Source of the DNA: 3-1-20CM-4-69-9 sp963833655
Lineage (GTDB): Bacteria; Actinomycetota; Thermoleophilia; Gaiellales; Gaiellaceae
Assembly (NCBI GenBank): GCA_963833655.1
Contig: CAWHYL010000006.1
Coordinates: forward strand, 465,499 to 529,498
Direction: 5' to 3'
Length of the DNA stretch: 64,000 nucleotides
Position numbers and translations under genes: made by a program
Part shown: in pieces, positions 24,714-33,956 of the stretch
Layout: each line of letters opens with the position of its first letter
Position numbering within the stretch: position 1 is the first letter of the stretch
The notes under the pieces: generated by a model
What the model saw: only the letters and a program-made list of their open reading frames with translations
Told to the model about the DNA's origin: nothing
Database searches by the model: none

Positions 24714-26039
24714 ATGGCGGCGACGAAGGCAATCGAGCTGCGGACGGCGATCCCCGGCCCGCGCTCGCAGGAGATTCTCGAGCGGAAGGCGCAGGTCGTC
24801 GCCGACCCGCTCTCCGTCTACATGCCGGTCGTGATCGACCACGGCGACGGCGCGACGCTGACGGACGTCGACGGCAACACGTTCCTCGATTTCACCGGCG
24901 GGGTCGGCTGCCTCAACGTCGGCCACGCGAACGCCCGCATCACGGAAGCGGTTCAGGAGCAGGCCGCACGCTTCCTCCACACCGACTTCACGATCGTCCC
25001 GTACGAGCTCTACGTCACGCTCGCCGAGCGGCTCGTCGCGACCGTGCCGATCTCCGGCCCCGTGAAGGCCGCCTTCTTCAACGCCGGCACCGAGGCGGTC
25101 GAGAATGCCGTCAAGTTCGCGCGCGCGTACACGAAGCGACCGGCCGTGATCGCGTTCGAAGGCGGGTTCCACGGCCGCACGCTGCTGTCGCTCTCCCTCA
25201 CCTCGAAGACGCATCCGTACAAGGCAGGGCTCGGCCCGTTCGCGCCTGACGTCTACCGGGTCCCGTTCGCACAGGACTACCGCGGCCCGGACGCGACCGA
25301 GGCGCTCGCTGCGCTCGAACGCGCCCTCGTGACGCAGGTTGCCGCCGAAAGCGTTGCGGCGATCGTGATCGAGCCCGTGCAGGGCGAGGGTGGCTTCGTC
25401 GTCGCGCCGCCCGACTTCCTCGCCGGCGTCCGCAGGATCTGCGACGAGAACGGCATCGTCCTCGTCGTCGACGAGGTGCAGACCGGCTTCGGCCGCACCG
25501 GGAAGCTCTGGGGAATCGAGCACTACGACGTCGAGCCGGACCTCATGTGCGTCGCGAAGTCGATCGCGGCCGGCCTTCCGCTCTCGGGCGTGCTCGGACG
25601 GGCCGAGATCATGGACGCGCCCGGCGACTCGGCGATCGGCGGCACCTACGTCGGCAACCCGGTCGCGCAGGCGGCGGCGCTCGCCGTCCTCGACGTCTTC
25701 GAGGAGGACGGCCTCGTCGAGCGCGCGGCTCAGGTCGGCGATGCGATCCGCGAGCGGATGCTCGGCTGGCAGCAGCGCCATCCAGGGATCGGCGACGTCC
25801 GCGGCCTCGGCGCCATGCTCGCGATCGAGCTCGTCGACGATCCGGTCACGAAGCGTCCCGCTCCCGAGGCCGCCACCAAAGTCGTCGAGGCGGCCGCCGA
25901 GCGCGGCCTGCTCCTCCTCAAGTCAGGGATCTACTCGAACTGCATCCGCGTCCTCGTCCCGCTCGTGATCACGGACGCGCAGCTGGACGAGGCGCTCGGC
26001 GTCTGGGAAGACGCCCTCGACTCGGCACTCGCCGGCTGA
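24714..26039 (+). CDS. gabT: 4-aminobutyrate aminotransferase-like class III aminotransferase
   Basis: 441-residue PLP enzyme. GPVKAAFFNAGTEAVENAVK is the phosphate-binding region, VLVVDEVQTGFGRTG holds the PLP Asp, and the Schiff-base Lys is in CVAKSIAAGLPLSGV. The C-terminal part (IGGTYVGNPVAQAAALAVLD and LLLLKSGIYSNCIRVLVPL) matches GABA aminotransferase better than ornithine or acetylornithine enzymes. It would convert GABA plus 2-oxoglutarate to succinic semialdehyde and glutamate. No succinate-semialdehyde dehydrogenase is adjacent. A tandem repeat follows its stop. Confidence 0.85.
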   Translation: MAATKAIELRTAIPGPRSQEILERKAQVVADPLSVYMPVVIDHGDGATLTDVDGNTFLDFTGGVGCLNVGHANARITEAVQEQAARFLHTDFTIVPYELYVTLAERLVATVPISGPVKAAFFNAGTEAVENAVKFARAYTKRPAVIAFEGGFHGRTLLSLSLTSKTHPYKAGLGPFAPDVYRVPFAQDYRGPDATEALAALERALVTQVAAESVAAIVIEPVQGEGGFVVAPPDFLAGVRRICDENGIVLVVDEVQTGFGRTGKLWGIEHYDVEPDLMCVAKSIAAGLPLSGVLGRAEIMDAPGDSAIGGTYVGNPVAQAAALAVLDVFEEDGLVERAAQVGDAIRERMLGWQQRHPGIGDVRGLGAMLAIELVDDPVTKRPAPEAATKVVEAAAERGLLLLKSGIYSNCIRVLVPLVITDAQLDEALGVWEDALDSALAG

Positions 26040-26103
26040 GATACCGCTCGCGGTGCCGGCTCCCCGGTCGGCACGGCGCAAGCTGCTCACGCGACCGACG
26101 CTT

Positions 26104-26507
26104 GAGGCGCCGCTTGCGGCGCCGACTTCAGGGTCGGAGGCTTGCCTCCGACCCGTCTGAACTGACCGGTCGACACAGGCCGAACTCCTCACGCGACCGC
26201 TGCCGAGGCGCCGCTTGCGGCGCCGACTTCAGGGTCGGAGGCTTGCCTCCGATCCGTCTGAACTGACCGGTCGACACAGGCCGAACTCCTCACGCGACCG
26301 CTGCCGAGGCGCCGCTTGCGGCGCCGACTTCAGGGTCGGAGGCTTGCCTTCGATCCGTCTGAACTGACCGGTCGATACAGGCCGAACTCCTCACGCAACC
26401 GCCGCTCAGGCGCCGCTTGCGGCGCCGACTTCAGGGTCGGAGGCTTGCCTCCGATCCGTCTGAACTGACCGGTCGACACAGGCCGATCTGCTCACGCAAC
26501 CGCCGCT
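26104..26507 (+). repeat. Four tandem 101-bp copies of the double-hairpin repeat
   Basis: Units start at 26104, 26205, 26306 and 26407 with an exact 101-bp period. Each has hairpin 1 (GGCGCCG-CTTG-CGGCGCC), ACTTCAGG, hairpin 2 (GTCGGAGG-CTTG-CCTCCGAC) and the tail CGTCTGAACTGACCGGTCGA, then a 30-bp linker. Copies differ by only a few bases; a degenerate linker-like fragment precedes at about 26080. This fills most of the 488-bp gap between gabT and the next gene. Confidence 0.9.
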
Positions 26508-26527
26508 CACAACCGATAGAGCCCGGG

Positions 26528-26797
26528 ATGGCCGGGTTCGCAATCGCCGCTCTCGCCGCGCTCCTCCCCTTCCTCCTCGGCCGCTTCGGCCTCGGGCGTC
26601 CCCTCGTCGTGGCGACGGTCGGTGCAGTGCTTGCCTTCGGGTGGCTGATCGCCCTCGCCGCCGAGCGCGCGAGTGACAGCACCGCGGTGCCGCTCTGGTA
26701 CGTCGGCGGCATGGTCGTCCTCCTCTACGCGATCTGGTGCGGTGGCCTCTGGCTCGGCGCGCGGCTCCGACGTCTACGCCATGCGACCCCTGGGTAG
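26528..26797 (+). CDS. Small two-helix membrane protein
   Basis: 89 residues with hydrophobic helices FAIAALAALLPFLL plus PLVVATVGAVLAFGWLIALA, and VGGMVVLLYAIWCGGLWLGA, ending in a basic tail (RLRRLRHATPG). No family recognised. The ATG at 26528 gives a protein that begins at the first helix. It ends 9 nt before the kinase gene, whose -10-like box overlaps its stop codon, so the two may be co-regulated. Confidence 0.6.
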   Translation: MAGFAIAALAALLPFLLGRFGLGRPLVVATVGAVLAFGWLIALAAERASDSTAVPLWYVGGMVVLLYAIWCGGLWLGARLRRLRHATPG

Positions 26798-26800
26798 CTT
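26795..26800 (+). promoter_or_regulatory. Putative -10 box for the receptor-like kinase (leaderless)
   Basis: TAGCTT 6 nt before the GTG start; it overlaps the TAG of the preceding gene. Confidence 0.35.
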
Positions 26801-26806
26801 TCGCTC

Positions 26807-28240
26807 GTGGTCGGGGAGACGATCGCCGGACGATACGACGTCGAGGAGCTCGTCGGGCACGGCGGCATGTCGAGCGTCTACAAGGCGCGAGATGTGCTGC
26901 TCGAGCGGCACGTCGCTCTGAAGGTCCTCCACGAGCAGTACAGCAACGACGAGGACTTCGTCGAGCGTTTCAAGCGAGAGGCACGGGCGGTCGCGCAGCT
27001 CCAGCACCCGAACATCGTCACGGTCATCGACCGCGGCGAGGAGGACGGACGCCAGTACATCGTCTTCGAGTACGTCGACGGCGAGAACCTGAAGGAGCGC
27101 GTCGTCCGCAACGGGAGGCTCGAGGTTCGCGAGGCCCTCGAGATCGCGGTCGAGGTCGCGCGCGGCCTCGCGTTCGCGCACGAGCAGGGCCTCGTCCACC
27201 GTGATGTGAAACCCCAGAACATCCTGCTCAACGGCGACGGGCGCGCGAAGGTGACGGACTTCGGGATCGCCCGCACCGTCGACGTCGACGGCATGACCCA
27301 GACCGGGACGATCCTCGGGACGTCGAACTACATCGCCCCCGAGCAGGCGAGCGGTGGGCGGGTGGACGGGCAGAGCGACGTCTACGCGCTCGGCGCGGTC
27401 CTGTACGAACTGCTCACCGGCGAGGTCCCGTTTCCGGGCGAGAGCTTCGTCGTCGTCGCGATGAAGCACATGCACGAACCTGCGCCCAGCCTGCTCGACG
27501 TTCGGGGCGACGTCCCGCTTCGCGTCGCTGCGGCTGTCGACCGTGCGCTCGAGAAGGATCCGGAGCAGCGATTCCCGACGATGGACGCTTTCGCCGCGGA
27601 GCTCGAGGCATGTCTTGCGGAGCTCGACCGCGGCGACGCCGGCGACGCGACGATGGTGATCCCGCCGGCGGCGCCGACGCCGAAGCCTCGACACCGGAAG
27701 GTTTCACGCTGGCCGATCGTCATCGGCGTGCTCGCGCTCGCCGCGATCGCGGCGATCGTCATCGGCCTGCTCGCGATTCCCGGGAAGAACGACAGCAGCC
27801 CGCCGCCGGCGACCACGCGCGTGGGGCTGACGGGCCTCATGTCGTACGACCCCTACGGCGACAACAAGACCGAGAACTCCGCGGCTGCTCCCAACGTCAC
27901 CGACGGAGACCAGGCGACGTACTGGTCGACGGAGCACTACAACGACGCGCCGTCGCTCGACAAGCCCGGTGTCGGCGTCGTCGTCGACGCCGGGACACTC
28001 GTCCAGCTCACGCGCCTGACGCTCGTCACCGACACGCCCGGGTTCAAAGCGCAGATCAAGGCGACGAACACGGAAGGCGGAACGACGGAGGCCGTGTCGG
28101 CGCCCAAGGTCGTCGGGCCGACGACCTCCTTCGAGATCTCGCCCTCGGGGCCGAAGCGCTACTACGTCATCTGGATCACGCGGCTGCCGCAGGACCGGAA
28201 CTACGCGCACGTCAACGAGGTGCGCGGCTTCACGCGTTAG
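26807..28240 (+). CDS. Transmembrane Ser/Thr kinase with a discoidin-like external domain
   Basis: 477 residues. The Hanks-type kinase domain (about 8-265) has GHGGMSSVYKARD, catalytic HRDVKPQN, DFGIA and the APE loop (YIAPEQ). A basic linker leads to one helix (VIGVLALAAIAAIVIGLLAI, about 305-325). The external part (about 340-477) is beta-rich with NVTDGDQATYWSTEHYNDAP and a C-terminal YYVIWITRLP, resembling the F5/8 type C (discoidin) ligand-binding fold. This differs from the PASTA domains of PknB, so it may sense a sugar or polymer. It is convergent with ddl, overlapping by 4 bases. Confidence 0.88.
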   Translation: MVGETIAGRYDVEELVGHGGMSSVYKARDVLLERHVALKVLHEQYSNDEDFVERFKREARAVAQLQHPNIVTVIDRGEEDGRQYIVFEYVDGENLKERVVRNGRLEVREALEIAVEVARGLAFAHEQGLVHRDVKPQNILLNGDGRAKVTDFGIARTVDVDGMTQTGTILGTSNYIAPEQASGGRVDGQSDVYALGAVLYELLTGEVPFPGESFVVVAMKHMHEPAPSLLDVRGDVPLRVAAAVDRALEKDPEQRFPTMDAFAAELEACLAELDRGDAGDATMVIPPAAPTPKPRHRKVSRWPIVIGVLALAAIAAIVIGLLAIPGKNDSSPPPATTRVGLTGLMSYDPYGDNKTENSAAAPNVTDGDQATYWSTEHYNDAPSLDKPGVGVVVDAGTLVQLTRLTLVTDTPGFKAQIKATNTEGGTTEAVSAPKVVGPTTSFEISPSGPKRYYVIWITRLPQDRNYAHVNEVRGFTR

Positions 28241-29235
28241 TACTGCAGCTTCGCGCGGCGTCGCTGCCGCTCGAGCGCAAGGTCGACGAGGCGTCGGAGC
28301 AGTTGCTGATACGGGACCCCGGACGCCTCGAAGAGCCTCGCGTAGACGCTCGTCGCGGTGAACCCCGGGATCGTGTTGAGCTCGTTCACGACGACGCGGT
28401 CGCCGTCGACGACGAAACAGTCCACCCGCGCCATCCCCTCGCACTCGGTGACGCGAAAGGCTTCGACGGCCGTCGTCTGCACCTGCTCGAGGACGTGCTC
28501 GGGAAGGTCGGGCGGAACGACGAGATCCATTCCACCGGCGTCGTACTTCGACGAGTAGTCGTACCACTCGTGCCCGAGCGGGACGATCTGCCCGGGCAGC
28601 GACGCGATCGGCTCGAAGTTGCCGAGAACGCCGACCTCGACCTCCAGCCCGTCCAGGAACTCCTCGATCAGCACCTTCTCGTCGTGGCGAAACGCGAGGT
28701 CGACCGCCGGGCCTAGCTCCCCGTCGTCGTGCACCTTGCTGATGCCGACGGAGGAGCCGAGCCGGGCGGGCTTGACGAAACAGGGATAGCCGAACGGGTT
28801 CCCGACCGCGTCTCCCGGCCGCAGCGCGACGTGCCGCGCGACCGGGATGCCGCTGTCACGAAGCACCTTCTTGAACAGGTCCTTGTCCATGCAGAGCGCC
28901 GAGGCGGCGACGCCAGCGCCGACGTACGCGACGCCGGCAAGCTCGAGCAGGCCCTGGACGGTGCCGTCTTCGCCGAACGGCCCGTGCAGGATCGGCAGGA
29001 CGACGTCGACGGAGCCGAGAGCCGCGGGCGCATTCGCCGCGGGCACAGGGAGCGTCTCCGCAACCGTCCCGTCACCGGAGCCGAGCTCCCAGCGGCCGTC
29101 TCGGCCGATCGCGACGGTCACGACCTCGTACTGCTCCGGATCGAGGGACTCGAGCACGGACCGCGCGGAGGCAAGCGAGATGTCGTGCTCGGAGGAACGG
29201 CCGCCCGCGAGGACTGCGACCCGGAGTCGCGGCAT
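28237..29235 (-). CDS. ddl: D-alanine--D-alanine ligase
   Basis: 332-residue ATP-grasp ligase for the peptidoglycan dipeptide. Signatures are VLAGGRSSEHDISLASAR, LPILHGPFGEDGTVQGLLE, YPCFVKPARLGSSVGISKV and the C-terminal VVNELNTIPGFTATSVYARL. The ATG overlaps the pknB TGA (ATGA), making it the last gene of the kinase/cell-division cluster. Coupling of ddl to pknB is not the usual arrangement in mycobacteria or Streptomyces. Confidence 0.94.
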   Translation of the reverse strand: MPRLRVAVLAGGRSSEHDISLASARSVLESLDPEQYEVVTVAIGRDGRWELGSGDGTVAETLPVPAANAPAALGSVDVVLPILHGPFGEDGTVQGLLELAGVAYVGAGVAASALCMDKDLFKKVLRDSGIPVARHVALRPGDAVGNPFGYPCFVKPARLGSSVGISKVHDDGELGPAVDLAFRHDEKVLIEEFLDGLEVEVGVLGNFEPIASLPGQIVPLGHEWYDYSSKYDAGGMDLVVPPDLPEHVLEQVQTTAVEAFRVTECEGMARVDCFVVDGDRVVVNELNTIPGFTATSVYARLFEASGVPYQQLLRRLVDLALERQRRRAKLQY

Positions 29236-31145
29236 CAGGGCGGGCCGGGCTCCGTCGTGGTGGTGGCCGTGTACTTGCCGACGGCGATCGTCACGACCGT
29301 CCCCGGCGGCGCCTGGCCGGTGGGATCCTGCGTCTGCACGATCCCGTCCTGGCCCGGGTCGTTGACGGACTGCGTGACGATCTTGACGCCGAAGCCGGAG
29401 GCCTTCAGCTGCGTGACTGCGTCCGCCTGCGCCAGGCTGGTGACGTCGGGGATCGTGGACGTCTTCGGGCCCCGCGAGACGGTGAGCGTGACCGTGGTGC
29501 CCGGCGGCTGGTACGTGCCGGCGTCGGGGCTCTGCGCGATGACCGAGTCCTTCGGCGCGTTGTCGTCGACGTCTCTGCGCCGGACGGCGAAACCGGCGCC
29601 GAGCAACGCCGAGTTCGCGCTCGCGAACGTCGAGCCGACGACGCTCGGGACGATCACCGGCTTGGGCCCCTTCGAGACCTTGAGCGTGACACTCGACTCC
29701 TGATCGACGCGCGCCCCGGCCTTCGGCGTCTGCGCGAAGACCTGGCCCTGCGGCGCATCGTTGTCGACGTTCTGGATCTTCCATTTCAGGCTCGCTGCGC
29801 GGAGGTCGGACAACGCCTGGTCGAGCGGCTCCCCGATGACGCTCGGCACGTCGGTCTGTGGTGGGCCGGCCGACGAGAAGACCGTGACGTAGTTGCCCTT
29901 CTCGATCTTCTCGCCCGGCTGCGGATCCTGCTTGAACACAAACGTCTCCGGCGTCTTCGCGTTGTACTGGCGCACGACCTGCACGCGGAGGCCCTTGGCA
30001 TGAATCTGCTTGACCGCGTCGATCTCCCGCAGGCCGACGTAGTTCGAGACGGCGACCTTCGAGTTGGTGAGCTGCGTCTGGATCTGGTTGTAGAGGAAGT
30101 AGCCGCCCACGATCGCAGCGAGGACGAACAGCAGCGCGACGATCCACGGCCAGACCGCACGGCGGCGCGGCTCGTCGTAGTCGTAGTACGCAGCCGGCGG
30201 CGCGTACGGCACGGTCTCGCGCGCGCGCGGCGCCGTGATCGCCGTCACGGCCGTCGGGGGCGGGCCGGAGATGATCGCCGTCGCAGCCTCCTCCGTCGCC
30301 GGCGAGACGGCGGCGCCGCTCGCGACGCGCGCGAGGTCGGCGTCCATCTCCTCGGCGCTCTGGTAGCGGTCGTCGGGATCCTTTGCAAGCGCGCGCAGCA
30401 CCACCATGTCCAGGTCACGAGGGACCTCGGCGCGGCGGGCCGACGGCGGCTCGGGCGTGCTCGAGAGATGCTTCATCGCGATCTCGACCGGCGTATCGCC
30501 CGTGAACGGGACGACGCCGGTGAGCAGCTCGTAGAGGACGACGCCGACGGAGTAGAGGTCGGACGTCTGGTCGACCGGCGCGCCCTTCGCCTGCTCGGGG
30601 GAGAGGTACTGCGCCGTGCCGATGATCGACCCGGCCTCCGTCATCTGGCTTGCGCCCGCGCGCGCGATCCCGAAGTCCGTGACCTTGAGCCGGCCCTCGG
30701 CGTCGACGAGCACGTTGTGCGGCTTGATGTCGCGGTGGACGATCCCGTGGCGGTGCGCGAAACGCAGTGCGGCGAGGATCTGGCGCGCGTAGTCGATCGC
30801 GACGTTCACGGGCGCCGGCCCGCGGGCGACGATCAGCTCCTTCAAGGAGCGGCCGTCGAGGTACTCCATCGCGATGTAGTAGGTGCCCTCGGCCTCGCCG
30901 CGGTCGTAGATCGAGACGATGTTCGGGTGCGAGAGGCTCGCCGAGTTCTTGGCCTCGCGACGGAAGCGCTCGACGAACTGGTCGTCGCCGGCGTGGCGGT
31001 CGTTGAGGATCTTGATCGCGACGCGGCGGCCGAGCACCTCGTCCTCCGCGAGATAGACGTTCGCCATCCCGCCGGTGCCGAGCTTGCGCACGATGCGATA
31101 GCGCCCGTCGAACAGGGTGTTGAGGAGGGTGTCTGTTACGGCCAT
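29235..31145 (-). CDS. pknB: PASTA-domain Ser/Thr protein kinase PknB
   Basis: 636 residues. Kinase domain 15-275 with GTGGMANVYLAED, IHRDIKPHN-type loop (VHRDIKPHN) and DFGIARA; a juxtamembrane region; one helix (WPWIVALLFVLAAIVGGYFL, about 338-357); then four external PASTA repeats, each starting near PSV(I/V)G or SNYVG and about 67 residues long. PASTA domains bind muropeptides and lipid II, so the kinase links peptidoglycan synthesis to growth and division control. It follows pbpA by 28 nt, and the TACTCT upstream may be a local promoter. Confidence 0.95.
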   Translation of the reverse strand: MAVTDTLLNTLFDGRYRIVRKLGTGGMANVYLAEDEVLGRRVAIKILNDRHAGDDQFVERFRREAKNSASLSHPNIVSIYDRGEAEGTYYIAMEYLDGRSLKELIVARGPAPVNVAIDYARQILAALRFAHRHGIVHRDIKPHNVLVDAEGRLKVTDFGIARAGASQMTEAGSIIGTAQYLSPEQAKGAPVDQTSDLYSVGVVLYELLTGVVPFTGDTPVEIAMKHLSSTPEPPSARRAEVPRDLDMVVLRALAKDPDDRYQSAEEMDADLARVASGAAVSPATEEAATAIISGPPPTAVTAITAPRARETVPYAPPAAYYDYDEPRRRAVWPWIVALLFVLAAIVGGYFLYNQIQTQLTNSKVAVSNYVGLREIDAVKQIHAKGLRVQVVRQYNAKTPETFVFKQDPQPGEKIEKGNYVTVFSSAGPPQTDVPSVIGEPLDQALSDLRAASLKWKIQNVDNDAPQGQVFAQTPKAGARVDQESSVTLKVSKGPKPVIVPSVVGSTFASANSALLGAGFAVRRRDVDDNAPKDSVIAQSPDAGTYQPPGTTVTLTVSRGPKTSTIPDVTSLAQADAVTQLKASGFGVKIVTQSVNDPGQDGIVQTQDPTGQAPPGTVVTIAVGKYTATTTTEPGPP

Positions 31146-31173
31146 GGGGCTATCTCAGAGTAGGGTTTCGCCC

Positions 31174-32646
31174 CTACCGGAGCGCTGCCTCCATCAGCTG
31201 CTTCGCGATCGGCGCCGCGACCGTGCCGCCGAAGCCGCCGGCCTGGTTCTCGACGACGACCGCGACGACGATCTTCGGCGCGTCGGCGGGCGCGAAGGAG
31301 ACGAACCACGTCGTGTTGATGTTGCCGCGTCCGGTCTCGGCCGTTCCCGTCTTCCCTGCGACGCGCACACCCGGAATCTGCGCGGCCGTGCCCGTGCCGC
31401 CCTCGACGGCGAGCTCCATCATCTGCGTGAGCTCGGCAGCGGTCTGGCGCTTGATCGGCGTGCCGAGGCGCTCCGGCTTCAGGTGTGTGACGGTGTTGCC
31501 GCCGGGCGAGAGGATGCGCTCGATCACCTGCGGCTTCATCTGGACGCCGTGGTTCGCGATCGTCGCGCCGACCATCGCCATCTGAAGCGGCGTCACCTGC
31601 AAACGCTCCTGCCCGAACGCGAGCCGGCCGGGGTCGACCTGCGTCGCCGGGTTCGACGGGACGAACAACTTGCCGTGGTCGTACAGCCCGCTCGGCACGC
31701 GCTCGTTCTCCGGCGTCTCGAGCGGCGGGGTCTTGTAGAAGCCGAACCGGTCGGCGTACCGCAGCACCGTGCCGGCGCCGAGGGTCTTCCCGATGTTGCA
31801 GAAGACCGAGTTGATCGAGTGCTCGAAGCCCGTCGCGAGGTCGACGTGCCCGAAGGTCTCGGGTGCCTCGGGGTTGCCGGCGTTGCGCACCGGCTTGCCG
31901 TACTCGATGCAGTAGCCGGGGTCGTAGAACGGGGAGCTCGGGCTGAAGCGGCCCGTGTCGAGCGCGGCTGCTGCGGTCACCATCTTGAACGTCGACCCCG
32001 GCTGGTACTTGCCTGCGGTCGCGCGGTTCAGGAGCGTCGCACCGCACGGGAGATTCGTTCTCGTCGCCAGCTTGAAGTGCTTCTCGATCAGGTTCGGGTT
32101 GTACGTCGGGTTCGTCACCATCGCGAGCACACGCCCTGTCGCCGGCTCGAGCGCGACCACCGCCCCGCATTTGCCCTGCAACGCGCGCCGCGCGATCGCC
32201 TGCAGCCCCGGGCGGATCGTCAGGACGAGGTTGTTGCCGGTGACGGTCGAGCCCTTGAGCTTGTCGAGCGTCGAGCGGAAGACCGTGTCGAGGTTCGCGT
32301 TCGAGCCGGTGAGGAAGTCGTTGTACGACTGCTCCAGGCCGCTGCGGTTGCGGGACTGCGTCGAGTAGCCGACGACGTTGGCGAACAGCGGGCCCGTCGG
32401 ATAGCGCCGGAAGTAGAGCGTTTGGCCGCCGACGTTCTTGCGCACGTTCGTGGCGAGGATCGTCCGGCCGTCCGCCGCGTAGATCTTGCCGCGCTTGATC
32501 GAGAACGAGGCGACGAGCTTGATGTCGTTGTCCTGCCGCGCGGACAGGCCTGCGTTCGCCCACGTCTGCCAGTACGTCACGCCGACGATCAGCGCGGCGA
32601 GCAGCACGAGCGCCGCGACGCCGAGGTGGGAGATCTGCTTGTTCAG
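31174..32646 (-). CDS. pbpA: Penicillin-binding transpeptidase (PbpA class)
   Basis: 490-residue class B PBP. Membrane anchor LGVAALVLLAALIVGVTY, then a dimerisation domain (SIKRGKIYAADGRTILATN) and the transpeptidase domain with SXXK in PGSTFKMV, SXN in SINSVF and KTG in AGKTGTAE. It crosslinks peptidoglycan with RodA. The first canonical start is a GTG at 32607 inside the membrane helix, which would remove the positive N-terminus. The CTG at 32646 gives LNKQISHLGVAALVLL, the form expected for this family, and overlaps the rodA TGA as CTGA. I therefore propose a CTG start. Confidence 0.9.
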   Translation of the reverse strand: MNKQISHLGVAALVLLAALIVGVTYWQTWANAGLSARQDNDIKLVASFSIKRGKIYAADGRTILATNVRKNVGGQTLYFRRYPTGPLFANVVGYSTQSRNRSGLEQSYNDFLTGSNANLDTVFRSTLDKLKGSTVTGNNLVLTIRPGLQAIARRALQGKCGAVVALEPATGRVLAMVTNPTYNPNLIEKHFKLATRTNLPCGATLLNRATAGKYQPGSTFKMVTAAAALDTGRFSPSSPFYDPGYCIEYGKPVRNAGNPEAPETFGHVDLATGFEHSINSVFCNIGKTLGAGTVLRYADRFGFYKTPPLETPENERVPSGLYDHGKLFVPSNPATQVDPGRLAFGQERLQVTPLQMAMVGATIANHGVQMKPQVIERILSPGGNTVTHLKPERLGTPIKRQTAAELTQMMELAVEGGTGTAAQIPGVRVAGKTGTAETGRGNINTTWFVSFAPADAPKIVVAVVVENQAGGFGGTVAAPIAKQLMEAALR

Positions 32647-33956
32647 CGCAGCATCTCGCGGTTCGCCCGGTTCGAGACGAGCAGGAGGCCTGCGAGCAGC
32701 AGGAAGTTCGCGACGACGCTCGACCCGCCGTACGAGACGAGCGGCAGCGTGATGCCGGTGAGCGGGATCACGCGCAGGACGCCGCCGACGATGATGAAGG
32801 TCTGCAGGGCGAAGCCGAACGTCAGCCCCGCGGCGAGGAGCTTCGAGAAACCGTCCTGCGCGAGCAGCGCGATGCGCATGCCGCGCAGCACGAAGATCAT
32901 GTAGACGAGCAGCAGCCCGGCCGCACCGATCAGCCCGACCTCCTGGCTGATCACGGAGAAGATGAAGTCCGTGCTGGCGCCGGGGATCAGCGGCTGGCCG
33001 CTGATCGTCGTGAACGTGCCCTTGCCGAGGCCGGTGCCGGCGTACCCGCCGTGACCGATCGAGTAGAGCGACTTGACGAGCTGGAAGCTCTGGCAGTTCT
33101 GGCGGAGCGCCAGCTCACCGTTGAGCGGACAGTAGACCTTGTGGGTCGTCCAGGGATGGAGCCAGATCGTCACGCGATCCTGCACGTGCGGCGTGACCTT
33201 CCAGACGCCGACGGCGCCGATCAGGAAGAGGCCGAGCCCGGCGGCGACGTACGAGAGCCGTGCGGTTGCGACGTAGAGCATCGCGAGGAAGATCCCGAAG
33301 TAGAGAAGGCCGCCGCCGAGGTCGCGGGTCTCGAGCAGGACGAGCATCGCGAGCACCCAGATCACGAGCAACGGGCCCCAGTCCTTCAGCCGTCCCTGCG
33401 CGAGCACCTCGCGCTTCTCGCGCATGTACCCGGCGAGGAAGATGATCAACGCGATCTTCGCCAGCTCGCCCGGCTGGAACCGCAGGCCGCCGAAATGCAC
33501 CCACAGGCGCGCGCCGTTCACCGTGAGCCCGATCACCGGCAGGATCGGCAGCAGCAGGAGGCCGATCGCGGTCAGCCCGAAGATGTACTTGTACGACTCG
33601 AGCCGCCGGTAGTCGTACCGGAGCAGGAACAGCGTCAGCGCGAACAGCGCGACGGCGACCACGATCCACGTCGCCTGCTTGAACGCGTCGGCCGGGTGGA
33701 GACGGTAGATCTCGGTCAGTCCGATCGCCGTCAGCAGCCCCGCGATCGGCAGCAGGTACGGGTCCGCGAACGGCACGGTGAAGCGAGCGACGACGTGCGC
33801 GACGGCGTAGAGGAGGAAGAAGAAGGCGGCGTACGTCAGCGAGGCCGTCGAGACGACGTCCTGTCGGGCGATGTAGACGCTGGCGAACCCGACGGCCGTC
33901 AGCACACCGACGCCGATCAGGAACACGAGCTCTCGGTTGCGGAAGCTGAGGGTCAG
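32643..33956 (-). CDS. rodA: SEDS glycosyltransferase RodA/FtsW
   Basis: 437-residue multi-helix SEDS protein that polymerises lipid II. Diagnostic phrases are NGARLWVHFGGLRFQPGELA, TDFIFSVISQEVGLIGAAGL and PLTGITLPLVSYGGSSVVAN. Together with pbpA it forms the elongation synthase pair. The only canonical start upstream of the first helix would overlap pstP by over 60 bases. A CTG at 33956 overlapping the pstP TGA gives LTLSFRNRELVFL, a typical SEDS N-terminus, so CTG is the likely start. Confidence 0.92.
   Translation of the reverse strand: MTLSFRNRELVFLIGVGVLTAVGFASVYIARQDVVSTASLTYAAFFFLLYAVAHVVARFTVPFADPYLLPIAGLLTAIGLTEIYRLHPADAFKQATWIVVAVALFALTLFLLRYDYRRLESYKYIFGLTAIGLLLLPILPVIGLTVNGARLWVHFGGLRFQPGELAKIALIIFLAGYMREKREVLAQGRLKDWGPLLVIWVLAMLVLLETRDLGGGLLYFGIFLAMLYVATARLSYVAAGLGLFLIGAVGVWKVTPHVQDRVTIWLHPWTTHKVYCPLNGELALRQNCQSFQLVKSLYSIGHGGYAGTGLGKGTFTTISGQPLIPGASTDFIFSVISQEVGLIGAAGLLLVYMIFVLRGMRIALLAQDGFSKLLAAGLTFGFALQTFIIVGGVLRVIPLTGITLPLVSYGGSSVVANFLLLAGLLLVSNRANREMLR

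Noticed and set aside
26104..26507. Possible CRISPR array
   Set aside because: The units are 101 bp of conserved sequence including the linker, with no variable spacers and no cas genes; it is a tandem repeat.
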